The notes under the pieces are model-generated. The model searched no databases. It saw only the letters and a program-made list of their open reading frames with translations, and had not been told where the DNA came from. A stretch of 64,000 bases of DNA from assembly GCA_013397935.1 (NCBI GenBank), contig VZRN01005007.1:762321-826320 (forward strand), read 5' to 3'. How positions within the stretch are numbered: the first letter of the stretch is position 1; each line of letters starts with the position of its first letter. The DNA is from Dasyornis broadbenti. Its lineage: Eukaryota > Chordata > Aves > Passeriformes > Dasyornithidae. Both the position numbers and the translations under genes were made by a program. Below, piece after piece: positions 33,516-44,522 of this stretch.

Positions 33516-34805
33516 GGAGGGAGATGGGAGGGACAGCAGCTGCCATGGAGGGAGAGGTTTGGTCCTGGCTGGAGGACAAATCCTGCTGTTCCTCCAGCCC
33601 CTCTCATGGAGCACAGCACAGACAAAGCTCCAGGATCCCCCTCCAACCTTCTCTGGAGGCCCCAGAGCAGAGAGGGCTGGGGAATGTTTGACCATGGACA
33701 TGGGGAGGATTGGGGGATTTTGGCTCCTTCAGCCGCCCCGTTGCTGAGGAGCTCCGTGACCCCGGTGCACGGTGCTGTCCCCACCCTCCCCAGCTCGTCC
33801 CGAGGGCCAGCATAGGACGGAGGTGACACTCAGCTGGGAAGCTTTCCAGAGCTGTCCCCCGTGCTTGTTAATCCATGGTCCCCAGCTGCAGGGCCTCGAG
33901 GCTCTGCTCCATTGGGAAATCCATCCAAGCCTGGCTGGGAAAGGCTCCGCAGGTGAGAACTGGGCTGGGCAGCTGAGTCCCAGTGCAGAGCGCCTGGGGG
34001 AGTTGGGCTGGGAGGGAGGAGCAGCTCCAGCCTGGAGGGAGAGCAGACAATTGACACCTTGTGTTCACAAACTCAGCCCGTTCCTGGTGTGCATTCCCAG
34101 TGCAGCCACCTTGGTCGGTGTTTGGGATGGGATCACACTCCTGGAGCCCCCATAGAATGGCCTCGGACATGGAGTGGCTGGAGTGTGTCCATCAGAGCCG
34201 GTGTGTGCTCGGACAGGCCCTGGGTCACCCCCAGACCACACTGGGAATCACTGGAGCGCCCCTGGAGGCCCGGCCAAGGGCTGCTTTGCTCGGCAGAGCT
34301 CAGGCTCCCGGCGCGAATGCCAAGGGAAAAACCAGGAGTTCTGTGCCTTGACACAGCTCTAAGTGGATGAAACTGCTCATTTCAGCCTGTCCTCCTCATT
34401 CTCCTCCCCATCCATCATCCCAGGCCTGCTGGACACCCTCCATCCCTGCTGCAATGGCCAGGACTCTCTGGAGAGCTGAGCACAGACTCTGAGCCTCGGG
34501 CAGGAGCGAGTTCCTGCTGGGAACCTCCCCATCCGTCCTCTGGGCTGGATTTCATTCACTCCCCACACCGCTCTGGGACATTTCCCGGCTGTAGTTGGAT
34601 GAGGGGGAGCACAGATCATTTTTTAGCCAAGCCTAAGTGACAGAAGAGCCCTGAGCTGCGCTTGGAACCCCAGGCAGATGTTCATGGGACAGCAGCACCC
34701 TCCGTGCACCTCCGTCAGGGAACAGCTCAGGCTTTTCCAAGCACCTTTCCTTGGCTCCAAGCTCCTTCCAGCCCTCAGCCCATCCATGCACAGCTGAGCT
34801 TCCTT
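33516..34805. other. GC-rich non-coding DNA, nothing recognised
   Basis: No recognisable gene, RNA or repeat. Confidence 0.4.
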
Positions 34806-34890
34806 GTCATGGAATCCCAGACTGCTTTGGGTTGGGAGGGACCTTAAGGATCGTCTCATTCCAGCCTCCTGCCATGGCAGGGAACCATTG
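34806..34890 (-). mobile_element. CR1 LINE fragment, 3' end only
   Basis: Antisense copy of about 85 bases opening 'catggaatcccagactgctt', then 'gggttgggagggaccttaag' (34830) and 'cctcctgccatggcagggaa' (34865). It ends abruptly before the usual acaccttcca block, making it among the shortest in the window. Confidence 0.8.
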
Positions 34891-36136
34891 TCCCCCAAGG
34901 AGCCACCTTGTCCTGCTCAGCGAGGTCACTGCACCCATCTCCCTTCGGAACAGGCTCCGCCTGGAGCTATGCCTGTCCAGATCCTGGGATTTCCTCACCG
35001 TGGGACGAGCTGGGTGTGGGAACACCACCACCACCACGGCAGAGGGACATGGGGCAGTCCCAGCCAGAGCGCCCAGCAGTGCCCGTGTCCTCCTCAGCAC
35101 AGGAGCTGCTCCAGCTTTTCCAGGGCCCTCAAAGCTCTGGATCCAGCTGTGGGCTGTTCCATGGCATGGAAAATCAGGTCTGGCAGAGGGAGCCCTGCCT
35201 GCATGCACACTGGGAGCACTGGGAACCCCCCAGAGTCCCCTGCAACCTCCCAACCCACCCACAGTTCCAGCAGAGCTCCTGCTCCATGGCCCTTTTCCAG
35301 AGGGACAGTTAATCCTGGCCTGACTCCTTGCAACAAAGACCAAAACCCACATGAAAGAGATTATTTTTCCAATTTCCTTCCCTGTCTGGCAGCCTAGAGA
35401 GCACATCTACTTGGAATGAAGCATCCTGGCATTTTCCCCACTATCATCTCGCCCTGACTGCTGCTCTGCTTGGGATGGAGGCAGGAATGCAGCCTGGACC
35501 AGCATTAACCCTTCCAAATAAATGGGGTATCAGGGCAGGCTGGGCTCTGAACTCGGGGCATCCTCTCAAAGCCACATATTTTTGGTTTTTTTCTTTACAT
35601 CTTTGAGTAAACCAGGAATAAAAAGGATTTAGGAACTATTCCACCCGAGCCCCCTCCAGAGCTGGCCCAGCCTGGCCACTGCTGCGCTGCTTTCTTGCAG
35701 AGATCCCTCACATCCCTGGAAATCGGCTCCTCCCCAGGTGTAGCCTGAGCATGAACTGGTTCCTGGCTTGCTGGGACACCGGGGCTTAGGGGCAGCTGGG
35801 AGGTGCTGAGGGCCAGCAGCAGATTTGCCTAAAAAAGGCAGAGAAAAGCGCCTGGGAGGAAGCTGCTCCCTGCAGTTTAATTTTCCCTTTCTTATTCCTT
35901 ATTTACACAGGTTGTTCCAGCTCCTCTCTCATATTTTTACCCTTTGCAAATGGAAAAGAGCAGCAGAACGTTCCAAAGCCTTGACCCTGAGTGACTCTGC
36001 GCAAAATCCCTCTGAAACCTCTGACCAGGTCTGTCTGCTGTCAATCAGCTCCTGGGAAAGCAGGCCAGACCCCAACACCTACACTTGGTGTTCCAAAGGG
36101 TTTTTTCGTGCCTTTCAGGGCCAGCAGTGGCTCTAT
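34891..36136. other. Non-coding DNA, nothing recognised
   Basis: Contains an AT-rich patch near 35565-35645 (ggtttttttctttacatc) but no identifiable gene or repeat. Confidence 0.4.
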
Positions 36137-36212
36137 CCCATGGAATGTCCTGTTCTGTCTCATGGAATGCCCCGTTCTGTCCCAGGGAATGTCCCGTTCT
36201 GTCCCATTCTGT
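36137..36212. repeat. 22-bp minisatellite, 3.5 units
   Basis: Units at 36137, 36159 and 36181 read CYCAKGGAATGYCCYGTTCTGT, followed by a half unit CCCATTCTGT. Similarity between units is high. Confidence 0.9.
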
Positions 36213-36639
36213 CGCAGGGAACGCAGCGTGTGGAGCAAGGCCCCGAGCAGTGTCTGGAGGCTGCAGGTGTGAAGGCAGCTGTTCCCAAGGTGCTCATTCC
36301 ACGGGCTGGTGCTCCCGCTCTCCCCTCTGGCCAGATGGCTCCTGGCAGCAGCCTCTTGTCACATCCCCAGCTCTGGAATTGCTCCGTGCATCCTCTGCCT
36401 TCTGCTTTTGTCAAACGGATCATTGACCCCACTTTCCCTCATTGTCTTTGATTATCCAAGACAATCCCTTTCACTGCCTTGAGAGTTCCCAGGGGGATCC
36501 CACCCCTTCCATGCATAAACCAACACAAACATCCGTGGTTTTCAGCAGGCTGGATCCATCGCCTCTGATGAATCATTCCTCTGTGTCCACGTCTCACTGA
36601 AGGACAGCGAGAGGGGAATGGCTGTGGGATTTGTCAACT
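36213..36639. other. Non-coding DNA, nothing recognised
   Basis: No recognisable feature. Confidence 0.4.
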
Positions 36640-36790
36640 GTAGATTCAGGAAAACAGGGAAAAAAGCCCTCTTGATTCAAACATTAGTTGGCAAATCAAA
36701 TTACTCCCCATTCCATCTGTATTATTTAGGCTTAATTGTATTACTGGGGCTGTAATCCAGGGAAAACACAATTATGGGAAGAGATTGCAA
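36640..36790. promoter_or_regulatory. AT-rich island, candidate conserved element
   Basis: Contains 'gattcaaacattagttgg' (36674), CAAATCAAATTACTCCCC (36692), TATTATTTAGGCTTAATTG (36720) and CACAATTATGGG (36767). GC-rich flanks make it stand out. Function is inferred only. Confidence 0.27.
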
Positions 36791-37380
36791 GGATGGCATC
36801 TTTGGGAGGGCAGGAAGGAAGGGCCTGGCTGGCGGGGGTGAGGAGGGGGCTTGGAGCTGCCTAGTGCTGGGACAGAGCCTTTCCAGCCTTTGCTCCTGCA
36901 GGGATTCCAGCTCGGATCCCGACTGAGGCTGCAGCTGCTGGGAGCTGGAGGCTGTCCCCAGTCCCCAGATTTTATTGGATATTTCGGGTGACTCGGAGGC
37001 TGCCAAGGACCTGAGCGAGGATGGGCTTTGTTTTGTTCATCTATCAAATCCCTCTCTTGCCGTGCCAGGAAACATCCTACCCTTTACAGCATGCCAAGGA
37101 TCAGGGAATGTGCCGGTGGCGCTTCCATGGGCAGTTATTGAACCTTCCATGGATTTTACCATCCTAAAGAGCCCCGCAAAACTTCCGTCCGCACAGCCAG
37201 GGGACGCTCCCCGATCCTCACCTTGCTCAGGGCCAGCCCAGGGCTGGTTCCTGCTCCTCCTGTGGGATCTCGTGCCATCCCAAGGAAAAACTCACCCGCC
37301 AAGGAACAATGGACACGATGTTTGTGACAGCACCTGCAAGAGGCTGCTGAAGTCAGAGGAGAATTTCCTGCTTGGAAGTT
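36791..37380. other. Non-coding DNA, nothing recognised
   Basis: No gene or repeat recognised. A short frame at 36975-37403 (plus) has no recognisable product. Confidence 0.4.
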
Positions 37381-37605
37381 TAAAGACAAGGAAGAATAAT
37401 TAAAGTCCCTCCTGCAATGTCATTAAATATAAATACAAATGGTGTTAATATCTCTGGGTACTACAGAGCATTCCCAAGCACCCTGTAATTGTCTAATTAA
37501 ATCACCGAGGGCTGAGGTTAGTGACAGCAAAATCCTTAATGGGGCCTTGCTGGGACATTTAGAGAAGGCTCTGTGCGAGGGGCTTGTTTATCTAATTAAT
37601 CCCCA
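37381..37605. promoter_or_regulatory. Strong candidate conserved non-coding element
   Basis: The most homeodomain-site-dense block of the window. It has AATAATTAAAGTC (37395), 'gtcattaaatataaatac' (37419), GTGTTAATATC (37442), TGTCTAATTAAATCACC (37491), CCTTAATGGGG (37533) and TATCTAATTAATCCCC (37589), the last combining TAATTA with a K50-type TAATCC site. No repeat signature is present. Such clustering is typical of deeply conserved developmental enhancers, but alignment is needed. Confidence 0.4.
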
Positions 37606-38907
37606 AGGTCACAGCCCCAGCTCCTGAGCCAGGTAATGCAATTTAGGTCCCTTGCATTTTGTCAGGCTGGCTCTGCCCTGCTTTACGCCCGCTGGCTGTG
37701 AGGGGGAAGGGAAGGGATCTGGAGCATCCTCACGGCGGAGGGAGATCCTCATCCTTCTCCAGGCTCTGCTGTCCTTCAGCAGCGTGCGCTGGGGTGAGCA
37801 GCACCCGGTGAGATTGGGGCAGGGGCCCTGAGCCTCAAGAGGGGCTAAGGAGTCACAGACCTGACTCAGGAGCTTGTCACCTGCTGCAGGGACAGAGCTC
37901 ACCCTGCTGTATTGCTCTCCACGGGATTGCGGGTTGGGATCCATGGATTAATGGACGGATGGATGAAGAATTATATCCTGCAGGACAGTTGAGAGCAGGA
38001 ACAGAGAATTTCTTCCAGAATGAGCTGCAGAGGTTGAAGCCCCTCCTGCCCTCTTCCCTCCCAGGGGCTGAGCAGAACCTCAGAGAGCCCAAAACTGGGA
38101 GGGGACACCTGAGGGGCAGAAGGAGGAAGAAGAGAAGGAGGAGAGCCCCTCTATGCCTCCCTGTCCGGAGGCAGGGAAAGCCTGGACAGAACTGCTGCCA
38201 CGCCCTGGCTGCTCCAGGGGTGAGGGGACATTTAGGGACCATCCAGGAGCTGACAGCAGGGAACATCCAAGCCCAGCACCCTGCCCTGCTTTGCAGCATC
38301 CCAGCTCCCAAAACCTCTCTGGCCAGATGAAGGGAGGTTCTGGTGCCACTCATCCCAAATTCCAAAAAAAAGAGGCAACTCTTCTTTTCTTTCCCTCCCT
38401 TTGAAATGGTGATTCACCCCCCTACTTGCAGTGTTGGCTCAGCCAGCGCTGATGGCTTTGGATAGGAACGGCTCGGTCGGAATTCCTGGGCAGGCTGTCA
38501 AGTTGTCACAGCTCATCCGTGTGCAGCCAGGGGCTGGTGCTCCATTGTCCACAAATCGGGACCAGATGTGGATGTCCCGACAGCCATGGGCTCCCGCTGC
38601 CGCCAGGAGAACGGAGCAGCCCAACGCCCCCAGCCGTGGCCACGGCTCCCTCCCCTTCCCAATCCCTCCTCCCCATCCTGCTTCCACAATGGAATATGCA
38701 AAATGGGAACAACAACGGGCATGGGATGAATAAAGATGTGCAGCTGGGTAAATAATCACCCATTACCAGCACTGCCAGCCTTGACCCCCGGACCAGCCCC
38801 AAACTAGGCTGGTGACTCTGTGGAAAATCTGTCCCTGGAGAGGGGAAGGGGAGGTCCTTCCCCTGTCATCAGCAAAAGGGCAATAACGGCAGGAAGGAGG
38901 GTGGTTT
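37606..38907. other. Non-coding DNA, nothing recognised
   Basis: Purine-rich around 38110-38145 (agaaggaggaagaagagaag). A mildly AT-rich patch at 38690-38760 includes 'gggtaaataatcaccc'. No gene is recognised. Confidence 0.4.
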
Positions 38908-39117
38908 GCATTGGATATTGGGAAGAAATCCTTCCCTGTGAGGGTGGCGAGGCCCTGGCACAGGGTGCCCAGAGAAGCTGTGGCTGCTCCTGGATCCCTG
39001 GAAGTGTCCAAGGCCAGGTCGGAGCACCCTGTCCCCACCCGTGGCAGTGGAGTGGAAGGAGATGATGTTTAAGATCCAACACAAACCATCCCGGGATTCT
39101 GTAATTCTATAATTTCC
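38908..39117 (+). mobile_element. CR1 LINE 3' fragment, internally deleted
   Basis: Sense copy with 'ggatattgggaagaaatcct' (38913), 'tgaggatgg'-type text replaced by 'gtgagggtggcgaggc' (38938), 'cacagggtgcccagagaagc' (38959) and 'ggatccctggaagtgtccaa' (38992). After 'ggccaggtcgga' it jumps to 'gcaccctgtcccca', losing about 30 bases of the usual body. The tail 'gggattctgtaattctataa' is preserved. Confidence 0.9.
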
Positions 39118-40082
39118 AGCACACATCACCAAATCCAACACCATCCTAACCCTGCCTGAATCCTGGGAGTGGCTACAAGAGGTGGGACAAAGCAGCCTGG
39201 CCTGCTGCTGGTGGCCTCACTCTGGAGAGGCCACACCAGGGCCCTGCAGCCGTTCTAGGACGTCTTTAAGGTGGCCTCTGGCCCCATCCAGCGTGAGTCA
39301 CCAAACCCAAATCTATCCCAATCCAAAATGAACTCAGCCGATAATTTCGGAGCTGTGTCTTCATTTCCATGGTCGGGGTGTGTAATTCCCTCTGACATTC
39401 CTGGGTTTTCTGCTTCCTTTCCCTTTGCACCGTTGGAAATGAGTGTTTGCCCCACCAAACCTACAGCAATGTAAACACTCCGCTTGCAAGGAGAGGGCTG
39501 GCCTTGAAACACTTCCCTGGGATCCTTTACCGGGATGCAGAAAGCTGAGAAGAGATTTCTGCTGATATTTGTTGCTTTTCAAACAGAAGCAAATGTTTAT
39601 AGCCAGGCTGTAAACCACACTAATGGGGGGCAGATCCGTTACAGGAGCCGTGCTTGGACACAAAGCAAAAGGAGAAGCCCTGGCTTTGCTTGGAAGCCAA
39701 ACTTGGAAGTTTGGCTCCCGCTTCCGACGCACTTCCCGAGCCTTGGCCACATCCCACTCGTTTATAAAATAACCCACGCACAGAGTCAGAACCGACAGAA
39801 ATACACAGGCACTGAGTCACTTTTCTGTGGAATTTCATTTGTGTCCACTCCCACATTTATGGAATTTCACACACTCACGGATAGAGCTCCAGGCAGCTCC
39901 GAGTCCATCGCACGCCTCTCCAACATTTGGCTTCAGGAATCACCTCCATGGAATGGGACACATGTTTAGTCCTGCCTCCCCCCAAACAGGATCAGAACCT
40001 GCATGGAGATGGCAAAACCTCACTGAAATTCCCTGGATATCAGTATGTGAATGCAATTCTTCACAGATTCTCTTCTTCCATG
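39118..40082. other. Non-coding DNA with a short perfect hairpin
   Basis: At 39695-39716 the arms agccaaact and agtttggct are perfect complements around the 4-base loop tgga. A near repeat of GGAATTTCA occurs at 39830 and 39861. No gene or transposon is recognised. Confidence 0.4.
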
Positions 40083-40251
40083 GACAGGCATTGGAACAGC
40101 CCAGGGAGGTTTGGAATGCCCATCCCTGGAGGTGTCCTAGAACACGTGGATGGGGCACTCAGTGCTCTGGTGGGGATCAGCCACAAGTTGGACTTGATGA
40201 TCCTGGATGGATCTTTTCCAGCCTGGATAATCTGGGATCTGTGATCCTGGG
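40083..40251 (+). mobile_element. CR1 LINE 3' fragment, GGCATTGGAA subfamily
   Basis: Sense copy of a second CR1 group: 'gacaggcattggaacagccc' (40083), 'catccctggaggtgtc' (40121), 'ggggcactcagtgctctggt' (40153), 'gttggacttgatgatcctgg' (40187) and tail 'gggatctgtgatcc'. The middle block cactcagtgctctgg is diagnostic and shared with the copies at 49569 and 55822. Confidence 0.88.
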
Positions 40252-40329
40252 AAGCACCAGCATCCCTCACACATCCCACCGGAGCCGAGCATCACTAATT
40301 CCTGCTGTCTCCTCCAGCCCTTCCCTGAC

Positions 40330-40680
40330 GAAGCGTTTCGGTGACCCAGGAATGTTATCTTAGCAAATCAAAAATGTAAACATTTAGGTTCAGGACTGGG
40401 CTGGCTGGATTTGGGAATGAGTTATGGTCGGAGCCCGGCGAGGAGGCTGAGTTTGGCTTGGCAGTTCCTCCTGTGCCTGGAACCTGCTTTTCAGGATTAA
40501 ATACGATCCCCTGCAATCCATCCAAAATGTCAATTACCCCGAGTCTCTCAGGTTTGCAATTACAGAATGCAAGTCATGTTCAGCGTTTTATGAAACTGCT
40601 TTTCTTGGCAGGGCCCATCTCTCTCTTATTGTAAAAAATAACTTTCAAATCAAAGCATTAAATCAAGGCACAAACGCCGG
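40330..40680. promoter_or_regulatory. Candidate conserved non-coding element pair
   Basis: Contains 'gcaaatcaaaaatgtaaac' (40363), GGATTAAATACGATCC (40494), ATGTCAATTACCCC (40527), 'ggtttgcaattacagaatgc' (40552), 'cagcgttttatgaaactgc' (40581) and 'caaatcaaagcattaaatc' (40647). Two AT-rich stretches (40350-40390 and 40490-40675) flank a GC-rich centre. TCAATTA, GGATTA and ATCAAAG cores are present. Inference only. Confidence 0.33.
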
Positions 40681-41487
40681 GAAGGACGCGGGGCTGAGGC
40701 TGGAAAGTTCCAGCGCCGGAGCTGGAAGGAAGCTGAGCGGAGCTGGTTTCTGGTGCAGGAATGAGAGTGGCAAATCAGGGGGAAAGAATGTGGAACAGTC
40801 TCGGCTGAGGAACGCCTAATCCCACCATCATGGATTTAAATCCCACAATCGCCTCGTTAGAACCCCCCGCGGGGCAGGGGGAGCGAGCCTGGAGAAAACA
40901 CCTCTCCCATCCCGCTGGAATCCGAACAGTCCTGCCCCGGCTTGGGCTGGAGCTGCTGCGGCAGCAGCTGCAGGGAATTGCTTTCAGGCCTTTCCAAGCT
41001 TTAGGTCTCCGCTGCCAAAGACGCTCTGACCCCTTTCTTCCTCCTCATCTGGAGGGTGGGGAGGGGAGCGCAGGGAATTTGGGAACGCTGACCCCATCGT
41101 GGACTCGCAGTGCTGAGCTGGGGCAGGACCGTGTTTGTGAGCGATTGGATCCCTGGAGGAGAAGGCAAGGTGCACTCAGCAGGCAGGAACTGCTCGTGGA
41201 GACGCTGCCTGGGCTGGAAAGAGAAAGGAAATTCCCTTGAAAGCCTTCCCTGGGATTTACAGGGAGTGCATTTGTCCCTGAATGGGTGAGCCGGCCTTCC
41301 CAGGGCTCACCTTTCCATGGTGGTTTCCCTTCCCATCCTTTCACGTCACATCAACTCCTCCAAGGTCAGAAAAATCCCTCAGCTCCGGATCCTGACGGAA
41401 GCTTTCATTTGTGTCACTCCTGAGCCAGCAGACCAGGTCCAACCTGTGCCCCGGGTGGCACCTGAGATGCGTCAGCCCCGGCTGTGT
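40681..41487. other. Non-coding DNA, locally CpG-rich
   Basis: CpG is moderately frequent at 40670-40740 and 40860-40930 (aaacgccgggaaggacgcgg, cccccgcggggc). No exon is recognised. Confidence 0.38.
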
Positions 41488-41567
41488 TAATGAGCGCGGG
41501 GACTAATGAGCTCAGGGACTAATGAGCTCAGGGACTAATGAGCTCAGGGACTAATGAGCGCAGGGAC
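41488..41567. repeat. 16-bp minisatellite, five units
   Basis: Five contiguous 16-bp units starting at 41488, 41504, 41520, 41536 and 41552, each TAATGAGCKCRGGGAC. The outer units carry GAGCGC and the inner three GAGCTC, a symmetrical pattern fitting expansion from the centre. Each unit carries a TAATGA homeodomain-type core. Confidence 0.95.
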
Positions 41568-42929
41568 GCGACACCCTCCCACCTGCCGGCAGCCCGCCCG
41601 CATTCCTGGCTGGGCAGGACATTCCCTCTGGTTTCGGGACTCGGGATGCTCCTCTCCAGCCATCCACACCCCGCTGCCGTGTGGGGTTAAGCTGGGGAGG
41701 CTCCGCACTGGCGCCCAGCGCCACATCCCGGCCTCGGGATAAGCACTTTTTCATCTGTCTCCGCATTTATTTCTTCCTGAGGAGGAGCTTTGGCATGGGT
41801 TAACAGGAGAGCTGTGAGACCCCGAGTTTGATGGATCCAGCCTGGATTTGGATGCTTAAAGGCCCTCGGCAGCACCGCTCTCTCCAAGTGCCAGCCGTGC
41901 TCCGGGCATTGAACCACGGTGGCTTTCGTGAAGGACACTGAGGTGCTGCCAGCATCCCAGCATCCCAGCTCCCCAGCGCTCCACTGGTCCCAGCTTCCAG
42001 AGCTGCCCTCTGAAAACTTTCCAACACCAGCTTCATTTACCACAGGATAAAGAAAGGGAGAGCACATCTGGCAGAGGCACAGGGAGGCAGGAACCAGAAG
42101 CCGAGGGAGGATTGAAGCTGGCCAAGGAGTCTTAAAACTCCCAGCAGTTGGAGTCGGGAGCGCCATTCCTGTGGACCCTGCCGCCGGCTTGGGCCCCTTT
42201 TGGATGCTCTTCCCGGGATGCAGGTGCACGGTGTTAAGAGATCATTTCCTGCCTGCACCGCAGCTCCAGGGATGGATTTACCACTGGGCTCACTTCACCC
42301 TCCTTTGCTCTCTTCATCCCCCTTTTTTTTTTTTTCCCTTTCCTCAACTCCTCCTTTATTCCCTAAAAGCCCCTAAAACCCGGGCAGAGCTGCTGCAGTC
42401 CCGAGACCGTCCTGTTCAGTGGGAAAAGCCAGCTGCTCTCCCAAAGCCATGGATCTCATCAAGGGAGGAGCCAAACGGTTCAGCGAGGGGCTTTTGCAAG
42501 AGATAAGGAGCTGAGGGAATATTAGGAAATGCAAAAGGCAGAGCAAGGCGAAGGAGGGAGGGACACACTGGAAAACAGGGATGATTCTGCCTGAAAAGGA
42601 TTTAATTGCCAATCACACCGAGGTGCTCAGCAAAACCAGCCTGCAGTGGCGAGCTCATTCCAAACACACGCAGGGACTGCTGCAGTTGCCAATGGAAGTG
42701 CAATTAAGCCCAGGCTCAAAGAAAACCTTCCCTAATTGCACAAGTGGAGGGAAAGGGAGAGATTTCCCCTCTGCTCTGGCTTTTCTTCTCTTATTCCCAG
42801 GATGAGCGTGAATCCTTCATGAAATAGGTCCCTTGGACAACTTTGCTCACAGAATCAATGAACTCAAACATCAGCAGAGCCTTTGCCTTCCACAGGGCAG
42901 TGAATTCCTGCACTCACCTGCTGGGACAG
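41568..42929. other. Non-coding DNA, nothing recognised apart from a T run
   Basis: A T13 run lies at 42323-42335. No recognisable gene or transposon. Confidence 0.4.
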
Positions 42930-43360
42930 CAGGGAACATTGCTATTCCCAAAGAGAACTTGGAATGTTATAAAGATTTACAAAACAAAATAATGCTTAAC
43001 CTCTATGTCAGATGGATAAAGTCAGTGCAGTCACACACCGGTCACAGACTCCGGCCACACACTCCAGGATTTCTTCTTTCCCTTGGATTTAACTCCCTCC
43101 AGTGCCTTCATTTCTCCAATTGGGAACCAGTTTCATTCCTCGTTAGCCAGACACTTGGAATGCTCAGGCCAGGCCACTTGTCTGCAATAACGTCTCAGCA
43201 TTGCAACAGCAGAGTGGTTTAACAGGAGGATCTGATGGAAAACAAGGAATAATGAATAGCAACAGATCCTATCTGATTTTATATCCCATTGCAATTTAGG
43301 GCAGAGGTTAAAAACTGCATTAGGAAGGAATAAATATATTCCATTTTTCCAATGAAACTC
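42930..43360. other. AT-enriched non-coding stretch
   Basis: Includes 'acaaaataatgcttaacc' (42981), 'gattttatatcccattgc' (43275) and 'ggaataaatatattcc' (43327, a near-palindrome). It may be a weak conserved element or an old unrecognised repeat. Confidence 0.3.
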
Positions 43361-43822
43361 ACCTGAGTGCTCTGTGTGTGTGCAGCAGTGCAGGAAGGGG
43401 TCATCCCAAATTCCTATTTTTTCCAGGGAAATCTGTGTGGTGCAAAATCCCAGAGCATCCCCTGGGTTTTTGGAGATGTTGATCTGTCTGTTCGCCATTC
43501 CCACCCTGGGAAAACCATTTCCCAGCACTTCCCTTGGAGAAGGGGATGCGGCCAGGAGCTCACAGAGCCCTCCCTGCCTCACTTTGCTCCAGGGAGCAGG
43601 ACGTGACCAGCCAGCAATGAGGGAGAGGGGAGGATTGGTGCTCCATGACCCCTGGAATGTTATATTCCTGTGGGCTCAGCCTCTCTATCAGCAAAGATTC
43701 AGGGCTTAGTGACAAACGAGTTGCGCTCCCAGGAAACCAAAACTTGGGATTTGCAAGCACCGAGAGGGATTTCTCCCACTTGGAATAGCAACTCCTCCAT
43801 GCAAGAATCATGGATTTTATCT
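43361..43822. other. Non-coding DNA, nothing recognised
   Basis: No recognisable feature. Confidence 0.4.
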
Positions 43823-43935
43823 CGCACTGGTTTGGGTTTGGAGGGACCTTAAAGCCCATCCCGTTCCACCCCCTGCCATGGTCAGGGACACCTTCCACTG
43901 TCCCAGGCTGCTGCAAGCCCAGCCCAGAGCTGTCA
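43823..43935 (-). mobile_element. CR1 LINE 3' fragment, short
   Basis: Antisense copy: 'ctggtttgggtttggaggga' (43827), 'ccttaaagcccatcccgttc' (43847), 'ccctgccatggtcagggaca' (43871), 'cttccactgtcccaggctgc' (43892), fading at 'gcaagcccagcccag'. The tail is lost and truncation comes just before the ttggacac block. Confidence 0.88.
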
Positions 43936-44340
43936 CTGGCACCAGGTGCTCCTTGTCAGTCGCTCCCCAGGGGGGATGACTGTGGCTGGGGTGGAAAACA
44001 TTCCGGGAAGGATCTGGGGTTGTTTTCTGGACGCGCATTCTGGTTGTTTACACTGGGCTGGAGAGGGAGGATTAAACGGGCAGTTGTGGGATGTTCCTTA
44101 AGGATCTCATCACTAAACAGATGCTGAGACACCGGGAAGGGTGTAAGGGGAGGCTGGAATGATCCCCAGGCTCGAGAAATCCAGGCAGAAATGTTTTAAG
44201 AGCCGCATCTGCCTACTCCAAGCAAGCAGCAGCTAAATGGAGGGATGACAGCATCCTGCAAATAGCTGGAATCCATAAACACTGCGGAGCAGGGAGGCTG
44301 CTCACAGCACAGGGATCATGGGAATGAAAGAAAACTTCGG
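43936..44340. other. Non-coding DNA, nothing recognised
   Basis: No recognisable gene or repeat. Confidence 0.4.
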
Positions 44341-44522
44341 TGGAATATGGTTGAACTTCCCGGCAGTGAAGTCAGGCTGAGATCCCGTATTCCCCAGGGA
44401 GAGCCGCAGGAGAGGGGATTTAGGGAGTTTGTCCATCTTTGGTGACCAAACCTTGCACCCTGCGGCTCTCCGTGGGGGAGATGGAGCCTGACTTCACTGC
44501 CGGGAAATTCAACCATATTCCA
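44341..44522. repeat. Large near-perfect inverted repeat (hairpin)
   Basis: Left arm 44341-44410 and right arm 44459-44522 are inverted copies around a loop of about 48 bases. The outer 38 bases (44341-44378 against 44485-44522) match at 37 of 38 positions, the single difference being C/T at 44356. An inner part (44392-44410 against 44459-44476) matches at all but one or two positions. The middle of the stem is unequal, 13 against 7 bases, giving an internal bulge. A transcript would fold into a long hairpin. It matches no CR1 or LTR segment here and has no obvious target duplication outside the arms. It could be an inverted duplication, a small foldback element or a hairpin-RNA precursor. 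Confidence 0.92.
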
